11,743 nt of DNA, from contig JACQTM010000390.1 of assembly GCA_016210825.1 (NCBI GenBank), positions 1-11,743 on the forward strand, written 5' to 3'. Of this stretch, positions 6,403-11,743 are shown piece by piece. The notes under the pieces are model-generated. The model ran no database searches. It saw only the letters and a list, made by a program, of their open reading frames with translations, and had not been told where the DNA came from. The position numbers and the translations under genes were made by a program. Origin of the DNA: Hyphomicrobiales bacterium (GTDB lineage Bacteria > Pseudomonadota > Alphaproteobacteria > Rhizobiales > Xanthobacteraceae). Each line of letters starts with the position of its first letter. Position 1 is the stretch's first letter.

Positions 6403-6406
6403 TTTT

Positions 6407-7339
6407 TCAAACGAAACGAATAGCCGCGTCGAGCAGCAGCCCTGCGAACAGGATCAATCCGGCATTGCGGTTCGATTTGAACAGCATCAGGCAATTGTCG
6501 GGATCGGAAATATCGAGGCGCCGCACCTGCCAGGCGAGATGCACGGCGAATACAGCAAGGGCGAGAGCGAAGATGAAGCCGGCGTCAGCCAGCCAACCGG
6601 CGATGCCGATCAGAACGACGGCTGCCGAATAAAAAGCCGCGAGCATTGGTTTTGTGTTTTGCGCAAACAGGATTGCCGTTGATTTGATCCCAATCAGCGC
6701 ATCGTCCTCGCGATCCTGGTGGGCGTATATCGTGTCATAGGCGATCACCCAGCAGATCGAACCGGCGTAAAGAATGAAAGCCGGTGCATCGAGCCGACCG
6801 AACGCGGCCGGCCAACCCATGAGCGCCCCCCATGAAAAGGCGAGTCCGAGCCCGATTTGCGGCCAGTAAGTGACGCGCTTCAGGAATGGATAGACCACGA
6901 CAGTCGAAAGCGACACGATCCCGGTCACGATGGTGAAGCTATTGAATTGCAGCAATACGGCGAGCCCAACCAAGGCCTGCAGTATTAAAAATGCAGCCGC
7001 CTGCGCCACCGTTACTTGGCCTGAAGGAATTGGCCGCGACCGCGTCCGTTCAACACGGGCGTCGAGATCACGATCGACGAGATCATTCCAGGTGCAGCCG
7101 GCTCCGCGCATGGCGAAGGCGCCGATAAAGAACAGCACGATGTGCCAGACGTTTGGCATCGCTTCGCGCGCGGCAACGCCGGCAATCCCAACCGACCACC
7201 AGCACGGCATCAGCAAAAGCCACGAGCCGATTGGGCGGTCGAGCCGCGCGAGCCGCAGGTAGGGCCGTGACCAAGCCGGTGCTAGACCATCGACCCAATT
7301 CCCGGTCGCATCGGCGACGCGTCCGGTGCTTTCATTCAT
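6407..7339 (-). CDS. ubiA: 4-hydroxybenzoate polyprenyltransferase
   Basis: This 310-residue integral membrane prenyltransferase attaches the polyprenyl tail to 4-hydroxybenzoate, the first membrane step of ubiquinone synthesis. The first Asp-rich motif is NDLVDRDLD at residues 85-93, followed by the RTRSRPIPSG segment (99-107). The second is in YDTIYAHQDREDD at 201-213. Both bind the Mg-diphosphate of the prenyl donor. The N-terminal YLRLARLDRPIGSWLLLMP (27-45) is typical of UbiA, and about eight to nine hydrophobic helices follow. The alternatives in this superfamily (heme O synthase, menaquinone or chlorophyll enzymes) fit the motifs less well. The ATG overlaps the stop of the upstream exported-protein gene (ATGA) and lacks its own Shine-Dalgarno sequence, pointing to translational coupling. 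Confidence 0.95.
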   Translation of the reverse strand: MNESTGRVADATGNWVDGLAPAWSRPYLRLARLDRPIGSWLLLMPCWWSVGIAGVAAREAMPNVWHIVLFFIGAFAMRGAGCTWNDLVDRDLDARVERTRSRPIPSGQVTVAQAAAFLILQALVGLAVLLQFNSFTIVTGIVSLSTVVVYPFLKRVTYWPQIGLGLAFSWGALMGWPAAFGRLDAPAFILYAGSICWVIAYDTIYAHQDREDDALIGIKSTAILFAQNTKPMLAAFYSAAVVLIGIAGWLADAGFIFALALAVFAVHLAWQVRRLDISDPDNCLMLFKSNRNAGLILFAGLLLDAAIRFV

Positions 7340-7866
7340 CGCGCCAGCGGATTACCGGTGAGCGTGTCGAAAGTGCCGCCACCGCTCTTGGTCGTTGTCG
7401 TCGTGGCATCGGGCACGCGTGTCGTGCCGAGCGCGTCACTCAGACTGGGCGGCGGCGGTGCACCGGCGGTTCCGCCGCCCTTGGCTGCATCGCAAACTTT
7501 CTTACGCACTTGACCGACCTTCGCATGGTTGGTTTTGACTTGCTCAATCGCTTGCGGGGGAATGCCACACCAAACGTTGTTTGTCTCCATGAACTTCAAC
7601 ATTTTGGTTTCCGCGGCCATAAACGCATTGAATAGTTTGCAAACCTCAGCCAACGGAGGTTTTTTTTCAGTTGCGACCTTGATTGCCGCCGCCGCTTTTT
7701 CCGTGTTTTCGCGAATCGGCAGGAAATCCTTCGCGCATGCCGGTTGCCCCCCGCCTCCCGGCGGCGTCTGCGCCGCGTTCGGAATCGGCGTGAACTGGGC
7801 CATTGCCACGGCAGGGGTGGCTGCCGCGAATGCAACGGCGAGCACAAGGGTGCGCGCGAGCCTCAT
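7336..7866 (-). CDS. Conserved hypothetical exported four-cysteine protein
   Basis: This 176-residue protein has no function known to me. An N-terminal signal peptide is clear: MRLARTL, a hydrophobic core to about residue 20, and a likely cut after AMA at 21-23. The mature part has four cysteines (44, 76, 100, 125), which would suit two periplasmic disulfides, within a helical-looking core of about residues 44-128. A Gly/Pro-rich linker (129-140) leads to a low-complexity tail with SLSDALGTTRVPD (141-153), a Thr run and FDTLTGNPL. The ATG at 7866 has GGAGG nine bases upstream. The frame stays open to 7938, but a signal peptide starts cleanly at 7866. It resembles exported hypothetical proteins I recall beside ubiA/rsmE in Bradyrhizobium-like genomes. 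Its stop overlaps the ubiA start. Confidence 0.8.
   Translation of the reverse strand: MRLARTLVLAVAFAAATPAVAMAQFTPIPNAAQTPPGGGGQPACAKDFLPIRENTEKAAAAIKVATEKKPPLAEVCKLFNAFMAAETKMLKFMETNNVWCGIPPQAIEQVKTNHAKVGQVRKKVCDAAKGGGTAGAPPPPSLSDALGTTRVPDATTTTTKSGGGTFDTLTGNPLAR
7641..7667 (+). terminator. Terminator-like hairpin with T-run, antisense inside the exported-protein gene
   Basis: On the plus strand AAACCTC (7641-7647) and GAGGTTT (7656-7662) form a 7-base stem with an 8-base loop, running straight into a run of eight Ts (7660-7667). The form is that of a weak intrinsic terminator, but it lies antisense inside a coding sequence. It may be a chance effect of Lys-Lys-Pro-Pro codons. Confidence 0.25.
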
Positions 7867-8044
7867 GGTGGGTTCCCTCCCGGACGTGGAATCGCGGCTT
7901 GCGGGTGCCGCAGACAATGTTCTCACTCCTATCCACATACGCCAAATCCGGCGACAACGCGGCGATTCATTTTAAGCCTAATTTTGCCCGCTGGCGCCGC
8001 CAAGGTCGAGCGGGTAAAGCCGGTCGGGCAGGGGGCGAAATGTC
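7867..8044. promoter_or_regulatory. Divergent intergenic region between the exported-protein gene and rsmE
   Basis: This 178-base gap lies between divergent genes and should hold promoters for the ubiA pair (minus) and rsmE (plus). I can point to a Shine-Dalgarno sequence at each end: GGAGG before 7866 on the minus strand, and AGGGGG (8030-8035) before the rsmE ATG. A slightly AT-rich patch lies around 7968-7985. No operator or riboswitch is recognised. Confidence 0.4.
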
Positions 8045-8794
8045 ATGGCCCGTTATGAATTCCGCATTCCGCGGCTTTATGTCGATGCGCCGCTTACGCC
8101 AGGCGGCGTGATTTCCCTCGACCCCGGGCAAGCCAATTATCTGTTCAATGTGCTTCGCCTCAAGCCGGGCGATGGTGTGCTCGCCTTTAATGGCCGCGAG
8201 GGTGAATGGCGCGCCAACCTGGACCGCGCAGGCAAGCGCGCGGCGGCTTTGCACATCGGCGAACAGGCGCGAAAACAAACACCACCGTGTGATCTGCATT
8301 ACCTGTTTGCGCCGCTCAAGCATGCCCGGCTGGATTACATGGTGCAGAAGGCGGTCGAGCTCGGCGTCTCGCGGCTCGCGCCAGTGCTCACACGCCACGC
8401 CCAGGTCGCGCGGGTTAATCTCAACCGAATTCGCGCGAATGCCATCGAGGCCGCCGAGCAATGCGGCATCTTGACGTTACCGGAGATCGCGGAGCCGTTG
8501 GCTCTCAGTCGTGCGATCGATGTGCTTTCGCCAAATCGCGTGCTGATATTCTGCGACGAGGATGCCGAGACTGCAGGACCGCTCGCGGCGTTGTCCACCC
8601 TGCGCAGCGGTGGCCCGATGCCGCTCGCAGTCCTCATCGGGCCCGAAGGCGGCTTTGCCGAGGACGAGCGCGCGCAACTACTGCGGCGTCCGAACGTGGT
8701 ACGGCTCTCGCTCGGGCCGCGGATCCTGCGCGCCGACACGGCTGCGGTTGCAGCGCTTGCGCTTGTGCAGAGCGTGCTCGGTGATTGGCGTTAG
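8045..8794 (+). CDS. rsmE: 16S rRNA m3U1498 methyltransferase
   Basis: This 249-residue SPOUT-class enzyme methylates N3 of U1498 in 16S rRNA using SAM. The N-terminal PUA-like RNA-binding part covers about residues 1-75, with NYLFNVLRLKPGD at 31-43. The methyltransferase part has APLKHARLDYMVQKAVELGV (89-108), EAAEQCG (135-141), IGPEGGF (198-204) and LSLGPRILRADTAA (221-234), the last two forming the knotted SAM site. The length is normal. The ATG at 8045 is preceded by AGGGGG about 9 bases upstream. Its TAG overlaps the TAA of the convergent MFS gene by 4 bases. It is divergent from the exported-protein/ubiA pair and probably has its own promoter. Confidence 0.96.
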   Translation: MARYEFRIPRLYVDAPLTPGGVISLDPGQANYLFNVLRLKPGDGVLAFNGREGEWRANLDRAGKRAAALHIGEQARKQTPPCDLHYLFAPLKHARLDYMVQKAVELGVSRLAPVLTRHAQVARVNLNRIRANAIEAAEQCGILTLPEIAEPLALSRAIDVLSPNRVLIFCDEDAETAGPLAALSTLRSGGPMPLAVLIGPEGGFAEDERAQLLRRPNVVRLSLGPRILRADTAAVAALALVQSVLGDWR

Positions 8795-10026
8795 ACTGTT
8801 CTTGGCGCGGCGAAGGCGGATTTCAACGACAGTACCAGCGGCACGGTGACCAAAACCACCACGGCAAGGGTCACGACCGCGCCGTTTACTCCGAAAGCGT
8901 CGCCGACGAGGCCGTAGAGAACCGGCGCGACCGCACCGGCACCGATCGTTCCGGTGTAGAAAATCCCGAAGGCGCGGGTTCGCCGGTCGGCATCGACCAG
9001 ATCGGGCACCGAGCCGTACAGCACCGACGAAGTGCCGTTGAGCGCGATGCCGAGGACCGGCAACGCAATCACAGTCGCTTCGAGCGGCATCGGCAGCAAA
9101 GCGAGAATAAGGCCGGCCGTCATCACTTCGGTGAGACAAACGATCGCGATCGTGCCGATGCGCGCGCCGATGAAGGCGCAGGCAAGCTTGCCCACGGCGC
9201 CGCCGGCGAAGACGAGGGTGAGCGCAAGCCCGATGGTTGGCAAGCTCGCACCTTTCGCCTCGAGCATGAATGGCAGGAACGTGAGAAAACCCATGCGCGT
9301 TGCGCTGTCGAGAACACCGATAAAAAGTAATGTCGGAAACCAGCGCCGGTTGCGCGGTTTTGGCGCGATTGATGCTGTTTCATTCGCGGCCGCATCGGGC
9401 GCAAGATGCTGCTCAGTACCGTAGCGCGGCATCAACAGAAATATGATTACGGCGGCCGCAAAACCGAGTGCGCCCGCGATTGCGAGCGCTGGCCGCCAGG
9501 GCAACACTGTCAGCATCAGGGCTACGGCGGCAGGCAATGTCATTTTGCCGAGGTCGCCCGCGAAATTGTAGCCGCCGAGCGCTTTCAATGAGTGCACGTC
9601 GGAGAATGCACGGGCGACGAGGGCGGATGCGATCGGATGTTGCGTACTCGCGCCGAGCCCGCCGATGAACAGCGCGATGAGCAGCATGACAAATCCCGCG
9701 CTTGCGCCGGCAAGGCAATAGCCGAGCGCGGCCAAAGCCGTGCCGCCGGCGAGAACGAGCGGCGCACCGAGACGCTCGGCGAGCAGGCCGGAGGGAATCT
9801 GAAAACTTGCCATGGTGCCGGCGAAAAGTCCGCGCAGCAAGCCAACCGCCGCATAGCTCAAACCGAATTCCGCCTGCCAAACCGGCAGCATGACGTAGAT
9901 GAGGTCGGTATAGCCGTCGTGCAGCGCATGCGCGCCGCAAGCGACACCGAACGCGCGGCGCCTGGCGTGCTTGCCGCCTTCCAATGCAGCGGGCGCGTCG
10001 GATCGAATACTGGCGGTGGTGGTCAT
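8791..10026 (-). CDS. MFS transporter
   Basis: From the ATG at 10026 this is a 411-residue major facilitator with about twelve hydrophobic helices, so an inner-membrane secondary transporter. The first helix region carries GAHALHDGYTDLIYVMLP, which resembles the H-x-x-x-D start of fosmidomycin-resistance-like MFS members. Loop 2-3 reads GLLAERLGAPL, the MFS motif A position. A charged cytoplasmic loop (about residues 215-240, with PKPRNRRW) separates the two six-helix halves. The substrate cannot be told; drug or small-molecule efflux is only a family guess. An upstream in-frame TTG at 10053 would add nine residues and overlap the MaoC gene, but it has no better Shine-Dalgarno sequence. The gene follows the first MaoC gene by 7 bases and converges with rsmE with a 4-base stop overlap. 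Confidence 0.88.
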   Translation of the reverse strand: MTTTASIRSDAPAALEGGKHARRRAFGVACGAHALHDGYTDLIYVMLPVWQAEFGLSYAAVGLLRGLFAGTMASFQIPSGLLAERLGAPLVLAGGTALAALGYCLAGASAGFVMLLIALFIGGLGASTQHPIASALVARAFSDVHSLKALGGYNFAGDLGKMTLPAAVALMLTVLPWRPALAIAGALGFAAAVIIFLLMPRYGTEQHLAPDAAANETASIAPKPRNRRWFPTLLFIGVLDSATRMGFLTFLPFMLEAKGASLPTIGLALTLVFAGGAVGKLACAFIGARIGTIAIVCLTEVMTAGLILALLPMPLEATVIALPVLGIALNGTSSVLYGSVPDLVDADRRTRAFGIFYTGTIGAGAVAPVLYGLVGDAFGVNGAVVTLAVVVLVTVPLVLSLKSAFAAPRTV

Positions 10027-10033
10027 GCGCGCA

Positions 10034-10510
10034 TCAACGGGGTCGCCGCTCAACGAATTCGATGCTGATGAACGAGAATACCAGCTCGCCGTTCTGATTT
10101 ATGCCGGTGTTGAGCGAGAACATAAGGCCCCAGCCAAGCCGGCTTTCCGACACTCGCGTCTCCATTGGCTCAGTTGCGTATGTGAGGGTATCTCCGGCAT
10201 AGACCGGCTTGAGCCACTTAAGATCGCGAAATCCGGGTGAAGGACCATATCCGGCTAACGGCTCCCCGCGTACCCGCTGCTCGGCTTCCTGCCGTTGGAG
10301 ATACGCGATCTTGTGCCGCATCAGCACTGCCGCCGTGTGCCATCCCGAGGCGCAGAGGCGGCCGAAATGCGAGCGAGCCGCCGCGGTCTCATCGAGATGA
10401 AATGGCTGCGGATCGAAACGCTTAGCGAAAGATTTGATTTCGCCGGCGGTGAACGTGTGACGGCCAAGATCGGCCTTATCGCCGATGCGAACATCCTCAA
10501 GATAGATCAC
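10034..10510 (-). CDS. MaoC-family dehydratase/hydratase-like protein (downstream copy)
   Basis: This 158-residue single-hotdog-fold protein belongs to the MaoC family, whose members hydrate enoyl-CoA thioesters or dehydrate the reverse. The catalytic pair of (R)-specific hydratases is seen as Asp33 and His38 in FDPQPFHLDE (32-41), with the same five-residue spacing. ASGWHT (54-59) and a WLKPVYAGDTL-type block in the second half are also family-like. The start is GTG at 10510, inside a GTGA overlap with the stop of the upstream MaoC gene, and GAGG (10518-10521) lies 7 bases before it. The C-terminus (about 130-155) forms the expected last strand. The true substrate is unknown. It is a paralogue of its neighbour rather than a duplicate of high identity. 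Confidence 0.9.
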   Translation of the reverse strand: MIYLEDVRIGDKADLGRHTFTAGEIKSFAKRFDPQPFHLDETAAARSHFGRLCASGWHTAAVLMRHKIAYLQRQEAEQRVRGEPLAGYGPSPGFRDLKWLKPVYAGDTLTYATEPMETRVSESRLGWGLMFSLNTGINQNGELVFSFISIEFVERRPR

Positions 10511-11016
10511 GACGCAGCCTCGTGCGTCCGCCGGCCGAACATATTGACGTTGGTCTGCGTCATGACGCAGTCGCCGGCCTGATTGAGAATTTCAAATCGG
10601 AAACGGACAAGCCCCCATGCCGGCCGGCTTTTCATCACGCGAGTTTCGAGGACCGTGCAACGTAGTGTCAGATGGTCACCCGGCCGAACCGGACGCTGCC
10701 ACCGCACTTCCTCGATGCCCGGCGATCCCATCGATGCCGAGTCGGCCATGAAGCCATCGGCGATCATGCGCATGCCGATGGCGCAGGTATGCCACCCAGA
10801 AGCCGAAAGCCCGCCGAGCATGGTCGCGCGCGCCGCCTCCTCGTCGAGGTGCACCGGTTGCGGATCGAATTCGGCGGCAAACGCCACGATCTCCTCGCGG
10901 GTGACGAGACGCGGGCCGAATTCATCGACGCGGCCGGGGGTAAAGTCTTCGAAATAATGCTTGGGCACGGTTTGCGCGGGAGGTGTCGAATGACGATCCG
11001 TAGCCGCCGGTACCAT
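10507..11016 (-). CDS. MaoC-family dehydratase/hydratase-like protein (upstream copy)
   Basis: This 169-residue MaoC-fold protein has Asp51 and His56 in FDPQPVHLDEEAA (50-62), TMLGGLSASGWHT (65-77) and VRWQRPVRPGDHL in the second half, all typical of enoyl-CoA hydratase-like members. The first 17 or so residues (ahead of PKHYFEDFTPG) look unconserved. A GTG at 10968 is an alternative start, but neither it nor the ATG at 11016 has a Shine-Dalgarno sequence. The ATG is preceded by a small GC hairpin (GCGCG/CGCGC, 11018-11032). The gene lies 50 bases after ychF and is coupled to the second MaoC gene through GTGA. A shared role in acyl-CoA metabolism with that paralogue, perhaps as a heteromer, is inference. 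Confidence 0.9.
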   Translation of the reverse strand: MVPAATDRHSTPPAQTVPKHYFEDFTPGRVDEFGPRLVTREEIVAFAAEFDPQPVHLDEEAARATMLGGLSASGWHTCAIGMRMIADGFMADSASMGSPGIEEVRWQRPVRPGDHLTLRCTVLETRVMKSRPAWGLVRFRFEILNQAGDCVMTQTNVNMFGRRTHEAAS

Positions 11017-11066
11017 TGCGCGTCAACCGCGCGCCGTGGATGACTGCCCAGCGAGAATTTCAATCG

Positions 11067-11743
11067 TCACGTGGCGAAGCGGAAATGCATCACATCGCCG
11101 TCGGCCACGACGTAATCCTTGCCTTCAAGCCGCAGCTTGCCGCCGTCACGGGCGCCGGCTTCGCCGCCGAGCGCGACATAGTCGCCATAGGTGATGGTCT
11201 CCGCGCGGATGAACCCACGCTCGAAATCGGTATGGATCGTGCCGGCTGCCTGCGGTGCGCGGGTGCCGCGCGTCACGGTCCAGGCATGCGCTTCCTTTGG
11301 GCCGGCGGTAAAGAAGGTGACGAGATCGAGCAGCGCATAGCCGGCGCGGATTAGCCGATCGAGTCCAGGCTCTTTTAGTCCGATTGCGGCCAAGTACTCG
11401 GCGCGCTCCACGCGCGAGAGCACGGCGATCTCGGCCTCGATCCTGGCCGAAATGACAACGCTGCCGGCGTCCTCCGATTTCGCGCGTGCCTCGACCTTGC
11501 GCGAAAAATCATTTCCGCTCGCAGCCGACGCTTCGTCCACGTTGCAGACATAGAGTACCGGCTTCGAGGTCAACAGGCCTAGCGCGGCGAAGGCTTTTTC
11601 TTCCTCGGCCTTTCGCTCCAGCAGGCGCGCAGGCTTGCCGGCGCGTAGCAGCGTCAGCGCGCGATTAATGAGGTCGAGCGTTTCTTTCGCCTCCTTGGCT
11701 TCCTTGTCGCCGCCCTTCGCCTTTTTCTCCAGCGCGTCGACGC
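11067..11743 (-). CDS. ychF: Redox-regulated ATPase YchF/OLA1, C-terminal part
   Basis: About 225 residues of an Obg-family P-loop ATPase are visible; the frame is open to the right edge and the N-terminal G domain with its Walker A motif lies outside. The visible part starts in the charged helical region (ALEKKAKGGDKEAKEA), passes KPVLYVCNVDE (11571-11532 region), which holds the N-x-x-E variant of the base-specificity motif that gives YchF its ATP preference, and ends in the TGS domain. Family text includes FFTAG, KEAHAWTV, GTRAPQAAGTIHTDFERGF, LEGKDY and DGDVMHFRF. The protein binds ribosomes and is linked to oxidative stress control. A TTG at 11573 is internal, not a start. Two MaoC genes follow it on the same strand. 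Confidence 0.96.
   Translation of the reverse strand, partial: VDALEKKAKGGDKEAKEAKETLDLINRALTLLRAGKPARLLERKAEEEKAFAALGLLTSKPVLYVCNVDEASAASGNDFSRKVEARAKSEDAGSVVISARIEAEIAVLSRVERAEYLAAIGLKEPGLDRLIRAGYALLDLVTFFTAGPKEAHAWTVTRGTRAPQAAGTIHTDFERGFIRAETITYGDYVALGGEAGARDGGKLRLEGKDYVVADGDVMHFRFAT

Noticed and set aside
6378..6407. Possible terminator at the end of the DUF6101 gene (GCGCG/CGCGC and five Ts)
   Set aside because: The stem is only 5 bases, the T-run is 8 bases away, and the T-run overlaps the ubiA stop.
7237..7250. 14-base match GGTCGAGCCGCGCG shared with the DUF6101 hairpin (5855-5868)
   Set aside because: In ubiA it encodes the normal RLARLDRP segment and lacks the second arm. A match of this length is expected by chance in GC-rich DNA of this size.
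7867..7938. Longer form of the exported protein starting at 7938
   Set aside because: The start at 7866 has GGAGG at good spacing and begins a clean signal peptide; the longer form would bury it.
10027..10053. TTG start for the MFS gene
   Set aside because: It overlaps the MaoC gene, has no ribosome binding site, and adds only nine hydrophilic residues.
8785..10068. Long plus-strand open frames opposite the MFS gene
   Set aside because: They are low-complexity, Arg/Glu/Gly-rich complements of a clear 12-helix transporter, with no family match.

Overview
The window looks like chromosomal core DNA from a GC-rich alphaproteobacterium, most likely of the order Hyphomicrobiales (Bradyrhizobium/Xanthobacteraceae-like). 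This is inferred from protein families that I know mainly from that group (DUF2093, DUF4170, DUF6101), from the gene order around lpxK/waaA, and from the style of the LpxK, PmbA and UbiA sequences. No database search was possible. I see no insertion sequence, prophage, CRISPR array, tRNA or rRNA.

Region 1 (1-5570) is a tightly packed minus-strand operon, read right to left: pmbA/tldE, a CysQ-type phosphatase, DUF4170, a DUF374 acyltransferase-like protein, waaA (Kdo transferase) and lpxK (lipid A 4'-kinase). Most junctions overlap. The last three genes are joined by 8-base start/stop overlaps of the same form (ATGNGTGA), so lipid A phosphorylation, Kdo addition and a putative acyl transfer are probably made together. 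A plus-strand DUF2093 gene, cut by the window edge, converges on lpxK with only 5 bases between the stops.

Region 2 (5571-5826) is the divergent control region between pmbA and a plus-strand DUF6101 gene (5827-6402). It holds a cluster of TTAA motifs with a GTTAA/TTAAC dyad and a near-perfect 12-base direct repeat. The start of the DUF6101 gene carries a perfect 12-base inverted repeat.

Region 3 (6407-8794) has ubiA (4-hydroxybenzoate polyprenyltransferase, ubiquinone synthesis) on the minus strand. It is coupled by a 4-base overlap to an upstream gene for a small exported four-cysteine protein. The plus-strand rsmE (16S rRNA m3U1498 methyltransferase) diverges from this pair.

Region 4 (8791-11743) is a minus-strand group read right to left: the 3' part of ychF (a translation-associated ATPase), two tandem MaoC-fold hydratase-like genes joined by a GTGA overlap, and a 12-helix MFS transporter. 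The transporter's stop codon overlaps the rsmE stop.

Most genes here are housekeeping genes with established family functions. I do not see a clear unknown defence or mobile system. The points most worth a second look are the DUF374 and DUF4170 genes embedded in the lipid A operon, the exported protein coupled to UbiA, the tandem MaoC pair, and the hairpin and dyad elements around 5660-5882.
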